Positions 1 through 8,826 of a stretch of DNA of 64,000 nt are shown here, in pieces. The position numbers and the translations under genes are program-made. Numbering within the stretch: the first letter of the stretch is position 1; every line of letters begins with the position of its first letter. Source of the stretch: Mycolicibacterium mageritense. GTDB lineage: Bacteria; Actinomycetota; Actinomycetes; Mycobacteriales; Mycobacteriaceae. The notes under the pieces are model-generated. The model saw only the letters and a list, made by a program, of their open reading frames with translations, did not search any database and was not told the DNA's origin. The stretch lies in NCBI RefSeq assembly GCF_010727475.1, contig NZ_AP022567.1:310001-374000 (forward strand), written 5' to 3'.

Positions 1-963
1 GGGGTGTCCGGCGACTCTGCCGAGCAGATGCACGCGGAAGAGGCCTATGTCTACGCGACGGTGATCTCGATCGGCGTCGCATTGTGCGTCGCGGTGCTCG
101 CGGCGCTCGTGGTGACCTGGTACGTGAGCCGCCGCCTGCAACGGTCGGTCACCGGTGTCGCCGCGGCCGCAACCGCAATTGCCAACGGCCACTACGACTC
201 CCGGGTTCCGCCGGCCCACCTCGGCGACGATTTCGATTCCCTGACCCGCTCTTTCAACCAGATGGCGGGACGGCTGGAAGCCGTGGACGCGAGCCGCCGC
301 CGCCTGTTCGCCGACCTGGCACATGAGATCCGAACTCCCGTCGCAGTGTTGGAGGCGTACTTCGAGGCGGTCGAGGACGGTGTGCGCACCCTGGACCCCG
401 AAACGGTGGCGATGCTGCGGCAACAGACCCACCGGCTGGTGCGGTTCGCCGCCGACGCCGCCGCGCTCGCGCAGGCCGAGGAAACCCAGGCCCTGATCAC
501 CCCGGCTACCGTGACCGTCGACGACGTCGTCGGCGCGGCCGCGGCGGCAGCCCAGGACCGGTTCGACGCCAAGGGCGTCGGGCTGTCGACGCACGTGGAC
601 CCTGGGCTGCCACAGTTGTGGGCGGACCGGCACCGGCTCGCACAGGTACTGGACAACCTGCTCGACAACGCGTTGCGCCATACTCCGGCAGGCGGGCTCG
701 TCGAGATCGGCGCCGCCGCCGACGGCGCGACCGTCAGGCTCACCGTCACCGACTCGGGCGACGGCATCAGTGCCGATCATCTGCCGAACGTGTTCGAGCG
801 CTTCTATCGCACGGACACCGCACGCGACCGTGACCGCGGCGGCTCAGGTCTCGGGCTGGCCATCACCAAGGCGCTGGTCGAAGCGCATGGCGGCCATATC
901 GCGGCGACCAGTGCCGGGCCGGGAACGGGAACCACGTTCACGATCACCCTGCCGGGCCGCTAA
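1..963 (+). CDS. Two-component sensor histidine kinase, 5' end outside window
   Basis: Membrane sensor kinase that autophosphorylates on His and passes the phosphate to a response regulator, presumably encoded just upstream. The frame is open from base 1, so the N-terminus and first membrane span are missing. Numbering from the GTG at 4: membrane helix about 16-41, HAMP 42-95, H-box AHEIRTP with H107, N-box DNLLDNALRH near 217, G1 DSGDG and G2 GSGLGLAI near the C-terminus. The stop overlaps the stop of the convergent DUF305 gene by 4 bases. The signal sensed cannot be read; a copper or redox cue is only a guess from the Met/His-rich neighbour. Confidence 0.9.
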   Translation, partial: GVSGDSAEQMHAEEAYVYATVISIGVALCVAVLAALVVTWYVSRRLQRSVTGVAAAATAIANGHYDSRVPPAHLGDDFDSLTRSFNQMAGRLEAVDASRRRLFADLAHEIRTPVAVLEAYFEAVEDGVRTLDPETVAMLRQQTHRLVRFAADAAALAQAEETQALITPATVTVDDVVGAAAAAAQDRFDAKGVGLSTHVDPGLPQLWADRHRLAQVLDNLLDNALRHTPAGGLVEIGAAADGATVRLTVTDSGDGISADHLPNVFERFYRTDTARDRDRGGSGLGLAITKALVEAHGGHIAATSAGPGTGTTFTITLPGR

Positions 964-1646
964 AGCGTACCCAGAATGTTCCGCATGGTGTCGATCTCCT
1001 GCTGCTGAGTGGTCACGATCGCCTTGGCCATCTGCACGGCGGTGGGGTACTGCCCCTTCTCGATCTCGTCCTTGGCCATGGTGATCGCACCCTCGTGATG
1101 CGCGATCATCTGGGTGAGGAACAGTTTGGCGGCCTCGACGCCCTGGGCGTTCTGCAGTGCGGTCATGTCGGCGTCTGACATCATGCCCTGCATCGCGGGC
1201 ATGTCGCCGCCTGTCGCGCCGTGCCCCATGTCGCCCATGTTTCCGTGGCCCATGTCCCCTGACGGCATGGACGACATCGGCGGCATGGGCGGGTTGCCCC
1301 ACTGCTTGAGCCAGCCCTGCATCTGCTCGATCTCGGGGCCCTGCGCCGCCTTGATCTGGGTGGCCAGATCGGTGACGCGCTTGTCGATGCCCTGCTTGCC
1401 CAGCAGCATGTCGCTCATCTCGACCGCCTGCTGATGGTGCGGGATCATGTGCTGGGCAAACATCACATCGGCGTCGTTGTGCGCCTGGTCCTGCGATGCC
1501 GTGGTCGGCGCCAGCGAACTGCTCGCGGCGGCCGACGGGCTCGGCGACGGCGCGGCCTGGTCGGAGTTGCCACTACAGCCTGCCGTGACGGCCACCGCCA
1601 CGAGTGCGCCGGCGCCCATCAGGGTTGTCTGCTTCCACGTCCACAT
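960..1646 (-). CDS. DUF305 lipoprotein, Met/His-rich, probably metal-binding
   Basis: Secreted lipoprotein of 228 aa. Residues 9-24 form a signal peptide ending in a lipobox with C24 (VTAGC). A Ser/Ala/Pro-rich linker follows. The DUF305 domain carries two HH motifs, MIPHHQQAVEM (H70-H71) and MIAHHEGAITM (H183-H184). Between them, residues 118-157 are very rich in Met, Gly and His. DUF305 proteins are ferritin-like four-helix bundles often found in copper-related loci, so extracytoplasmic copper binding is plausible but inferred. It is convergent with the sensor kinase, with overlapping stop codons. Confidence 0.88.
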   Translation of the reverse strand: MWTWKQTTLMGAGALVAVAVTAGCSGNSDQAAPSPSPSAAASSSLAPTTASQDQAHNDADVMFAQHMIPHHQQAVEMSDMLLGKQGIDKRVTDLATQIKAAQGPEIEQMQGWLKQWGNPPMPPMSSMPSGDMGHGNMGDMGHGATGGDMPAMQGMMSDADMTALQNAQGVEAAKLFLTQMIAHHEGAITMAKDEIEKGQYPTAVQMAKAIVTTQQQEIDTMRNILGTL

Positions 1647-1775
1647 TTTGTGTGCTGTTCCTCTCAGCTACCGGTCTCGGGTATCTCGATACCGAGCCTG
1701 CCGCACGTGCCATGTGGCGGGACTAGAGGTTCTGTGAAGATTCGATAAAGGCCACAGCCCGCTCGTCCGGCCGAG

Positions 1776-2912
1776 TCAGGAAACAGCGCGGCGCGCACGG
1801 AACAGTTTCACGTCGCCTTTGATGCCTTTGAGGTGCCGGGCCCCGGCGAACGACCACGTGAACGCGTCCGCGGCGCCGATGGCTTCGCGCGCGGACTCCG
1901 CCACCAGCACCGTGCCCGGCCGCGCCGCACCCGTGACGCGGCTGGCCAGATTCACCGGGCTGCCGAACCAGTCACCGGCCCGGCTCACCGCCATGCCCGT
2001 CGCGAGGCCCACGCGCAATCGCGGGAAGTCGTCATCGGTTTCGGTGACCGCCACCAAGGCCAGCGCAGCGTCCAGCAAAGCCACCGGATCGGTACTGACG
2101 AACATCACCGCGTCGCCGATGGTCTTGATCAGCCGGACCGGCCCGACGGCGACGTCGCGTGCGGCCTCGGCAAGCCGATTCGCCAGCCGCTCAAGGTCTT
2201 CCGGTGGAACGGCCTCACCCAATCGGGTGAATCCGACCAGATCGGCGAAGGCGACGGTGACCGACCGGGCCCCCGGCAGCGGCAAGCCCTCGGCCCGCTC
2301 CGAGGCGTTGACGGCCTCGTTCGCCATCGCGTGGCGCAGCTGCACGAACAGCATGTCGGAGATCATGGGCCCGAGCAGCGGAACCACTTCGGCCACCAGC
2401 TCTTCGGAGCCCTCGGCGATCTCCAGCTCCGTCGCACCGGGCCGCAGCACCGCGGCGAGTGCGGCGTACCGCATGACCTCGGCGGCCCGGCCGAGGCCCT
2501 CTGCCAGCATGCGGGTGATCTGCACGATCTGGTCGGGCTCGATGCCCATCTCGATGAACCGCTGCGCGAACGACACCGCTTCGGCGTCGGCCCGCAGGTG
2601 CACCGCGGCGTCCGGATCGTCGACGGTCGGCAGGCCCATCGCCCGCTGCATGCGCTGGAGCAGCTCGAGATCGATGCCGGTCTTCTCGCTGATCTCACGT
2701 GCCGAGACGTAGCTGCCGTCGTCACCGACCAGCCGGCGCGGCGCGAGCAGCATCGGCGCGATCTCGTTGCGGATCTGCTCGACCGTCACGCCACGGTCCA
2801 GCAACCACGGGATCAGCTCGATGCGCTCCGTGCGCGTGCGCTCGTCCAGACCGTCGAGCAGACCCGAAGCCTCGAGCTCTGCGGGGCTGAGCTGTTCCGG
2901 CACGCCAGTCAA
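1776..2912 (-). CDS. Class III adenylyl cyclase with N-terminal pH-sensing domain (Rv1264 type)
   Basis: Makes cAMP from ATP. It has 378 aa, close to the 397 aa of Rv1264. Residues 1-200 match the helical autoinhibitory domain known from Rv1264, which switches the enzyme by pH. The catalytic domain (about 212-378) keeps all key residues: metal ligands D224 and D267, purine-specifying K263 and D314, transition-state N321 and R325 in VNLASRV. The start is TTG at 2912, overlapping the TGA of the upstream regulator gene by 4 bases; a GTG three codons in is an alternative. The overlap predicts translational coupling to the GAF regulator. Confidence 0.93.
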   Translation of the reverse strand: MTGVPEQLSPAELEASGLLDGLDERTRTERIELIPWLLDRGVTVEQIRNEIAPMLLAPRRLVGDDGSYVSAREISEKTGIDLELLQRMQRAMGLPTVDDPDAAVHLRADAEAVSFAQRFIEMGIEPDQIVQITRMLAEGLGRAAEVMRYAALAAVLRPGATELEIAEGSEELVAEVVPLLGPMISDMLFVQLRHAMANEAVNASERAEGLPLPGARSVTVAFADLVGFTRLGEAVPPEDLERLANRLAEAARDVAVGPVRLIKTIGDAVMFVSTDPVALLDAALALVAVTETDDDFPRLRVGLATGMAVSRAGDWFGSPVNLASRVTGAARPGTVLVAESAREAIGAADAFTWSFAGARHLKGIKGDVKLFRARRAVS

Positions 2913-4189
2913 CGCGTCCCGCGCACCGCATGAACCGCAGGTGCCGTTGACGAGATCAGGAGCGACGACATGTCCTGAGGATAACGGACGTCGACCACCA
3001 CCGAATCCCCGAAGCGGTACGGCTTGCCGGCCACCAGGCCCACGAACTGCTTACGCAGGCGCGACATTTCGGCCCGCACGGTCACGACACGGGACCGGTC
3101 GCCGTAGAGATCCTCGGCCAGTTCCGGCGCCGACCGGCCCTGCTGGTTGGTCGCCAGCACGAGCAGGATCTCGGCGTGCCTGCTCGAGATGCTGCGCCGC
3201 CAATTGCCGAACTGCCCGGCCATCTCGAGCGACGGTTCACCGTCGCGCAGGTCGAGGATGACCCGCGACGGCGCCGCCGTGGACTCGGCATCGTCGGCGA
3301 CCCGCACCAGCCAGCCACCCGGCAACGACTCCACGTCGCACATGCCCAACGGCGGGATCCACACGCGTCCGGGTAAACCGTTCTCCGGCAACAGGATCCG
3401 ATTGTGCAGCGGCAACGAATCCACGGCGGCCACCCAGCCCTCGGTGTCGACCGCGAGTGCCGGGCTGCCGACCCTGGCCAGAATCGGTGCGGCGACCGTG
3501 CGCAGCACGTTCAACGTACGGTCATGCGCCTCGCGCAGCTGCGATTCGGCGAGCCGGGCCACCAGGTCCACCAAGGCCACCGTGGTCGGGTGCACCGTGG
3601 CGGCCGGACCGGACACGTCGACGATTCCGATCACCTGACCGGTTCTCGGGTCGCGGATCGGTGCGCCGGCACACGTCCAAGGGTGATGGCTGCGCAGGAA
3701 ATGTTCGGCCGAGAAGATCTGCACCGCACGGTGCGAGGCCAGCGCCGTACCGATTCCGTTGGTGCCGACCGCGTTCTCACTCCACGTCGCGCCCTCGATG
3801 AAACCTAGCCGGTCGGCGAGCCCGAGCACGCGCGGCGAACCGGACCGCCACAGCACGCGACCGCGCGCGTCGGCGATGACCAGGATGTTGTCACCTTCCT
3901 GGATCACCGATTCGAGCCCGCGCGTGACGTCCTCGAGCACGGTCACGAGCCCGGATTGTTGCCTGAGCAAGTCGAGACCCGCGGTTTCCACCCGGGGCGG
4001 GATGTGGTGGTCCGGGTTTATCCCCTTGGCGCGCAACCTGTTCCACGAGTCCTCGATCACCGCGCGGGGACGCGCGGGGGCTCGGTCTCCCGACATGGTC
4101 GCGTCGTACACCGCGGACAACAACATGGCGTAGCGCCGCGGGTCGTCTCCGGGCGACACCGCGGGTTCAGGTACGGACGAGCCAGCCAT
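2909..4189 (-). CDS. GAF-domain transcriptional regulator, AcoR-like without AAA domain
   Basis: Predicted cytoplasmic regulator of 426 aa. The N-terminal half resembles the GAF sensor region of AcoR-type activators of acetoin/glycerol/alcohol metabolism, with the family-typical segments AVGTNGIGTAL and HPWTCAGAPIRDP. No sigma-54 AAA+ domain is present; the C-terminal part (about 330-400) looks like a winged helix with ELAEDLYGDRSRVVTVRAE. Actinobacterial AcoR-like proteins commonly lack the AAA domain. The neighbouring genes encode a butanediol/acetoin dehydrogenase pair, so these are its likely targets. ATG at 4189 was chosen; a GTG lies one codon upstream. Confidence 0.82.
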   Translation of the reverse strand: MAGSSVPEPAVSPGDDPRRYAMLLSAVYDATMSGDRAPARPRAVIEDSWNRLRAKGINPDHHIPPRVETAGLDLLRQQSGLVTVLEDVTRGLESVIQEGDNILVIADARGRVLWRSGSPRVLGLADRLGFIEGATWSENAVGTNGIGTALASHRAVQIFSAEHFLRSHHPWTCAGAPIRDPRTGQVIGIVDVSGPAATVHPTTVALVDLVARLAESQLREAHDRTLNVLRTVAAPILARVGSPALAVDTEGWVAAVDSLPLHNRILLPENGLPGRVWIPPLGMCDVESLPGGWLVRVADDAESTAAPSRVILDLRDGEPSLEMAGQFGNWRRSISSRHAEILLVLATNQQGRSAPELAEDLYGDRSRVVTVRAEMSRLRKQFVGLVAGKPYRFGDSVVVDVRYPQDMSSLLISSTAPAVHAVRGTR

Positions 4190-4234
4190 CACTGCCGATT
4201 GTGCTCCACATCACAACGGCACGCTACGGCGGGC

Positions 4235-5014
4235 CTACCGATAGACCAGCCCGCCGTCGATCAGGCCGGCTTGACCGGTCATGTAATCGGCGTCAGGCCC
4301 GGCCAGGTATGACACGAATCCGGCCACGTCTTCAGGGGTTTCCGGCCGGCCCAGGGCGATGCCGCCGGCGTACTTCTCGAACGTCTCACCCTCGGCCGCA
4401 CCGGTGAGTTCGGCGAACCGCTTGTCGATCTCGACCCACATGTCGGTGCCAACGATGCCGGGGCAGTACGCGTTGACCGTGATGCCGGCCGACGCGTACT
4501 CCTTGGCCGCGGCCTGGGTCAGCCCACGCACCGCGAACTTGCTGGCGCTGTACACGCCGAGCATCGCGAAACCGTCGTGCCCGGCGATCGAGGACGCGTT
4601 GATGATCTTGCCGGGCCTGCCCAGCTCGATGAACTTGGCCGCGGCGGCCTGGATGCCCCACAGCACGCCGTCGACGTTGATGGACCACACCCGGGCGATG
4701 TCGGCCGGCGTGACGTCGGCGATGGGGCCGACGAGCGCCACGCCTGCGTTGTTGACCATCACATCGAACCCGCCGAGCGCCGCGGCGGCATGGTCCACCG
4801 CTGCGTACACCGCATCGCGGTCACTCACATCGGCAACGAACGTCGTTGTCTTGGAACCTATTTCGGCGATCTCCTCGGCAACCGAACTGATGCCGTCGGC
4901 CGTCACGTCGACAAGTGCGACGTCGGCGCCGTCACGCGCCAGCCGCAACGCGATACCCCGCCCGATCCCCCGGCCCGCGCCGGTGACGAGCGCAACCTTG
5001 CCGTCCAGTGTCAC
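4235..5014 (-). CDS. Short-chain dehydrogenase, probable acetoin/diacetyl reductase
   Basis: 259-aa NAD(P)-dependent short-chain dehydrogenase. The cofactor motif TGAGRGIGRG lies at about residues 10-19, then NNAG, and the catalytic Ser and YSASK. The C-terminus (MTGQAGLIDGG) and length fit the acetoin reductase (BudC-like) group. The chosen GTG start at 5014 overlaps the stop of the zinc alcohol dehydrogenase gene (GTGA), so the two are co-translated. With a butanediol-type dehydrogenase upstream and an AcoR-like regulator downstream, a role in acetoin/2,3-butanediol interconversion is likely. The exact substrate is inferred from context. Confidence 0.85.
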   Translation of the reverse strand: MTLDGKVALVTGAGRGIGRGIALRLARDGADVALVDVTADGISSVAEEIAEIGSKTTTFVADVSDRDAVYAAVDHAAAALGGFDVMVNNAGVALVGPIADVTPADIARVWSINVDGVLWGIQAAAAKFIELGRPGKIINASSIAGHDGFAMLGVYSASKFAVRGLTQAAAKEYASAGITVNAYCPGIVGTDMWVEIDKRFAELTGAAEGETFEKYAGGIALGRPETPEDVAGFVSYLAGPDADYMTGQAGLIDGGLVYR

Positions 5015-6066
5015 GATGCTTCTCCGTTCGGGTCGACCAGAACCTTCATCTTCTTTCCGGCGTGCAAGGCCTCGAATCCCTCGTCGATCACGTCGTCGAG
5101 CGCGATGGGAGTCACCCATCCCTTCGTGTCGTACACCCCCTGCGCCATGAGATCAATGACCGCCTTGAAGTCCGCCGAGGTGTAGCACAGCGACCCCTGG
5201 ATGCGGGACTCGTTCATCACGAGGTTGAGCAGCGGCGTCACCAACGGCTTCTCGTAGATCGCGACACTGACCGTTGGCTTGCGGGCACCCACACACGCTG
5301 TGGCCGCGGCGATGGCGGGCGCCACCCCGGCGGCATCGAACGCCGCGTCCGCGCCGCGGCCGTCGGTGTGATCGGCGATGAAGGCGGGCACGTCGGTCAC
5401 GGTGGGATCGATGGTCTTGGCGCCGAGCGCCTCGATCGCCGCCCGGCGGGTGGGCGACGGCTCCGCGACAAACACCGAATCCAGGCCTTTGCCGCGCAGC
5501 GCAAACCACAGCCCGATACCGATCGGCCCGGCCCCGAAGACCACCGCGGTGTGCAGCGGGCCGACCTCACCGAGTGTCGCGGCATGGTAGGCAACCGACA
5601 TCGGCTCGACCAGGGCCCCGAGTTCGAGCGAGACGTTGTCAGGCAACCGGTGCAGCATGTTGGTGGGGACGACGGTGTATTCGGCCATGCCGCCGTCGGA
5701 CATCAAGCCGTGGAAACCGATCTGCTGGCAGATGTTGTAGGTGCCTGCCCGGCACGGCGCGCACTGGCCGCACCGGTAGATGGGCTCGATCGCGACCCGA
5801 TCACCGGGTGCGTAATCGGTGACTCCCGCGCCGACCTCGGTCACAGTGCCCGAGAACTCGTGGCCCATGGTCAGCGGCAACTGCCTGCCCGTCAGCGGAT
5901 GCGGCTCAGTCGGCACGAAGATCGGGCCGGCATAGTATTCATGCAGGTCAGTCCCGCAAATTCCGTTGAAGCCGACTTTGATCTTGACGGTGCCGGGGGT
6001 CGGGTCAGGCTCGGGGACGTCGGCGACTTCGACCTTGTTCGGTCCGTAGTACACGGCTGCTTTCAT
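5011..6066 (-). CDS. Zinc alcohol dehydrogenase, 2,3-butanediol dehydrogenase type
   Basis: 351-aa medium-chain zinc dehydrogenase. Catalytic zinc ligands are visible in NGICGTDLHEY and GHEFSG; the structural zinc loop has CGQCAPCRAGTYNIC; the Rossmann motif is GAGPIGIGL. The motif CGTDLHEYYAGP is typical of (R,R)-butanediol dehydrogenases. ATG at 6066 (MKAAVYYGP) gives a normal N-terminus; an upstream in-frame extension would cover the intergenic operator and was rejected. It is the first gene of a pair, overlapping the SDR by 4 bases, and divergent from the flavin monooxygenase. Confidence 0.87.
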   Translation of the reverse strand: MKAAVYYGPNKVEVADVPEPDPTPGTVKIKVGFNGICGTDLHEYYAGPIFVPTEPHPLTGRQLPLTMGHEFSGTVTEVGAGVTDYAPGDRVAIEPIYRCGQCAPCRAGTYNICQQIGFHGLMSDGGMAEYTVVPTNMLHRLPDNVSLELGALVEPMSVAYHAATLGEVGPLHTAVVFGAGPIGIGLWFALRGKGLDSVFVAEPSPTRRAAIEALGAKTIDPTVTDVPAFIADHTDGRGADAAFDAAGVAPAIAAATACVGARKPTVSVAIYEKPLVTPLLNLVMNESRIQGSLCYTSADFKAVIDLMAQGVYDTKGWVTPIALDDVIDEGFEALHAGKKMKVLVDPNGEAS

Positions 6067-6102
6067 GGTGGTCGTTTCTAGGCCAGCGGCCGGTGGCGCC
6101 GT

Positions 6103-6173
6103 AAGGGTTGCAATACGTTGCGGCTTGTTTGCGCACGAAAACGTCACGCCCGCTGCAACCCCGTGCAACCCTT
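6103..6173. promoter_or_regulatory. Four-hexamer inverted-repeat operator between divergent genes
   Basis: The left arm holds GTTGCA at 6107-6112 and GTTGC at 6117-6121. The right arm holds TGCAAC at 6154-6159 and 6164-6169. Within each arm the hexamers are exactly 10 bp apart, and the arms face each other. The outer parts AAGGGTTGCA (6103-6112) and TGCAACCCTT (6164-6173) are perfect inverted copies. It lies between the butanediol dehydrogenase and monooxygenase starts. The likely binder is the AcoR-like regulator at 2909-4189; that link is inferred. Confidence 0.7.
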
Positions 6174-6208
6174 GTCGGGCCCCTTGACCTCGGTGTGGGC
6201 TGACTCAC

Positions 6209-8038
6209 ATGACACAGACCACCGCTGCACCGCTGGCCACACTGTCACCGCAGGAACGGGTTGACGCCTGGCTGGCCGATTTCGAGTCCGCACTCGCCGA
6301 TCGGGACATCGAGCGCGTCGTCGGCAAGTTCGCAACCGACAGCTTCTGGCGCGACCTGGTTGCCTTCACGTGGAACCTCAAGACCGTCGAGGGCCACGAG
6401 GGCATCGCCGACATGCTGACCGCGCGCCTGGCCGACACCGATCCGTCCGGGTTCCGGACCCGCGAGACCCCGACCGAGGACTTCGACGGCGACCATGTCA
6501 TCACCTCGGCGTTCATCGAATTCGAGACCGCCACCGGCCGGGGCAAGGGCCACCTGCGGCTGCGCGATGACAAAGCATGGACCCTGCTCACGACACTGCA
6601 GGAGATCAAGGGTCACGAAGAGCGCCAAGGCGCGACCCGCGTGCTCGGTGCGGTGCACGGCTCTGATCCCGACACCCGGTCGTGGTCCGAGAAGCGCCTC
6701 GACGAGGAGCTCACGCTCGGCTACTCGGAGCAGCCCTACATAGTGGTGATCGGCGGCGGCCAGGGCGGCATCGCGCTCGGCGCCCGGCTGCGGCAACTCG
6801 GCGTGCCCGCGATCGTCGTCGACAAGCACGAGCGGCCCGGCGACCAGTGGCGCAAGCGCTACAAGTCCCTGTGCCTGCACGATCCCGTGTGGTACGACCA
6901 CCTGCCGTACCTGCCGTTCCCGGCCAACTGGCCGGTGTTCGCACCGAAGGACAAGATCGGCGACTGGCTCGAGTTCTACACGCGCGTCATGGAGGTGCCG
7001 TACTGGAGTTCGACCACGTGCGTTTCGGCGTCCTACGACGAGGCCGAGCAGCGCTGGACCGTCGAGGTGGACCGCAAGGGCGAGCGCGTGACGTTGCGGC
7101 CGGCGCACCTCGTGCTGGCGACCGGGATGTCCGGCAAGCCCAACATCCCGACGCTGCCCGGCCAAGAGGTGTTCCGCGGCGATCAGCACCACTCGAGCCA
7201 CCACCCCGGCCCCGACCAGTACGTCGGCAAGCGCGCCGTGGTGATCGGGTCGAACAACTCCGCGCACGACATCTGCAAGGCACTGCACGAGAACGACGTC
7301 GACGTCACGATGGTCCAGCGGTCCTCGACGCACATCGTCAAGTCGGACTCGCTGATGGATCTCGGCCTTGGCGATCTGTATTCGGAACGCGCCGTGGCCG
7401 CGGGCATGACCACCGAGAAGGCCGACCTGACCTTCGCGTCGCTGCCCTACCGCATCATGGCCGACTTCCAGAGGCCCATCTACGACGCGATCCGCAGGCG
7501 CGACAAGGACTTCTACGCGCGGCTCGAAGCCGCCGGGTTCGAACTGGACTTCGGTGACGACGATTCCGGCTTGTTCATGAAGTACCTGCGTCGCGGTTCG
7601 GGCTACTACATCGACGTCGGCGCGTCCGACCTGATCGCCGACGGCAGTGTGAAACTGGCGCACGGCGAGGTCGACCGGCTGACCGAGGATTCGGTGATCC
7701 TGGCCGACGGCACCGAGCTGCCCGCCGACGTCGTCGTCTACGCCACCGGCTTCGGCTCGATGAACGGCTGGGCCGCCGACCTGATCGGTCAGGAAGTCGC
7801 CGACAAGGTCGGCAAGGTGTGGGGCCTCGGTTCGGGCACCACCAAGGATCCCGGGCCGTGGGAGGGCGAGCAGCGCAACATGTGGAAGCCCACCCAGCAG
7901 GAGAACCTCTGGTTCCACGGCGGCAATCTGCACCAATCCCGCCATTACTCACTGTATTTGGCGTTGCAGCTCAAGGCCCGCTACGAGGGGCTGGCAACGC
8001 CGGTGTACGGCCTGCAGGAGGTCCATCACCTGAGCTGA
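6209..8038 (+). CDS. Flavin-containing monooxygenase with N-terminal SnoaL/NTF2-like domain
   Basis: 609-aa NADPH/FAD oxidoreductase. Residues about 15-140 look like an NTF2/SnoaL-like domain. The FAD-binding motif GGGQGGIALGAR lies near 180, the second dinucleotide motif VIGSNNSAHD near 345, and the ATGFG motif near 511. The layout resembles class B (Baeyer-Villiger/FMO-type) enzymes that oxidise ketones or heteroatoms. It is transcribed away from the acetoin/butanediol genes across a shared operator, so a ketone or diketone substrate is plausible but unproven. A strong terminator follows. Confidence 0.88.
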   Translation: MTQTTAAPLATLSPQERVDAWLADFESALADRDIERVVGKFATDSFWRDLVAFTWNLKTVEGHEGIADMLTARLADTDPSGFRTRETPTEDFDGDHVITSAFIEFETATGRGKGHLRLRDDKAWTLLTTLQEIKGHEERQGATRVLGAVHGSDPDTRSWSEKRLDEELTLGYSEQPYIVVIGGGQGGIALGARLRQLGVPAIVVDKHERPGDQWRKRYKSLCLHDPVWYDHLPYLPFPANWPVFAPKDKIGDWLEFYTRVMEVPYWSSTTCVSASYDEAEQRWTVEVDRKGERVTLRPAHLVLATGMSGKPNIPTLPGQEVFRGDQHHSSHHPGPDQYVGKRAVVIGSNNSAHDICKALHENDVDVTMVQRSSTHIVKSDSLMDLGLGDLYSERAVAAGMTTEKADLTFASLPYRIMADFQRPIYDAIRRRDKDFYARLEAAGFELDFGDDDSGLFMKYLRRGSGYYIDVGASDLIADGSVKLAHGEVDRLTEDSVILADGTELPADVVVYATGFGSMNGWAADLIGQEVADKVGKVWGLGSGTTKDPGPWEGEQRNMWKPTQQENLWFHGGNLHQSRHYSLYLALQLKARYEGLATPVYGLQEVHHLS

Positions 8039-8052
8039 CGACCACACGACAT

Positions 8053-8092
8053 GGCGCCCCGAACGTGATTTCCCCACTCCGTTCGGGGCGCC
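8053..8092 (+). terminator. Strong hairpin terminator after the monooxygenase
   Basis: GGCGCCCCGAAC (8053-8064) pairs perfectly with GTTCGGGGCGCC (8081-8092), a 12-bp stem with a 16-base loop, 14 bases after the stop codon. No U-tract follows, as is common in mycobacteria. Confidence 0.8.
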
Positions 8093-8118
8093 CGCGTGTG
8101 TGCGGGTATACAGCAAGG

Positions 8119-8826
8119 GTGCGTCGATGGATGTGGGGTCTGGCCGTGCTGCTGGTCGTCGTGGTGACGGCGGTCGCGAGCGGTTACCGGCTCTCCAATT
8201 CCAGGAGCTTCCAATTGGCCGGCACCCTGGTGGACCGGGTGCAGACCTCCGACAAGGTGGTTGCGCTGACGCTCGATGACGGCCCGACCGCCGAGACACC
8301 CGAGATACTACGGATTCTCGCCGCGGCCAGGGTGCCGGCAACGTTCTACCTGACCGGCCGGGAGCTGACCGAGGCGCCTGAGCACGGAGTGTCCATCGCG
8401 GCGGCCGGGCACGAGATCGGCAACCACAGTTACTCGCACCGGCGCATGGTGCTGATGTCACCGGCAACCGTCGCCGACGAGATCGAACACACCGACACCG
8501 CGATCCGGGCCACGGGCTATCAGGGCCCCATCACGTTCCGGCCGCCGTACGGCAAGAAGCTGTGGGCACTGCCCCACTACTTGGCCGGCCATGGCCGTAC
8601 CACCGTCACATGGGACGTCGAACCCGACTCCCCGACCGCGGCTGACGCCGACACCATCGTCTCGCAGACAGTCGACGCGGTACGGCCCGGTTCGATCATC
8701 CTGTTGCACGTCATGTACCCGAGCCGGGCTGCGTCGCGAGCCGCCATCCCCCGGATCGTCGACGAATTGCGTTCCGACGGCTACCGATTCGTCACCGTCT
8801 CGGAGCTGCTGAGCCGCCATGGCTGA
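8119..8826 (+). CDS. Polysaccharide deacetylase (CE4/NodB family), membrane-anchored
   Basis: 235-aa protein with an N-terminal hydrophobic segment (about 5-20), followed by a NodB homology domain. Motif 1 is ALTLDDGP with D53-D54, motif 2 is NHSYSH with H103 and H107, motif 3 is RPPYG, and LLH appears near the C-terminus. CE4 enzymes remove acetyl groups from N-acetylated cell-wall or other glycans outside the membrane using a divalent metal. GTG at 8119 was chosen; ATG at 8131 is possible. The next gene starts inside its last codons (8-base overlap), implying cotranscription. Confidence 0.88.
   Translation: MRRWMWGLAVLLVVVVTAVASGYRLSNSRSFQLAGTLVDRVQTSDKVVALTLDDGPTAETPEILRILAAARVPATFYLTGRELTEAPEHGVSIAAAGHEIGNHSYSHRRMVLMSPATVADEIEHTDTAIRATGYQGPITFRPPYGKKLWALPHYLAGHGRTTVTWDVEPDSPTAADADTIVSQTVDAVRPGSIILLHVMYPSRAASRAAIPRIVDELRSDGYRFVTVSELLSRHG

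Noticed and set aside
6067..6168. N-terminal extension of the zinc alcohol dehydrogenase
   Set aside because: It would place coding sequence over the four-hexamer operator, and family members begin at MKAAVYYG.
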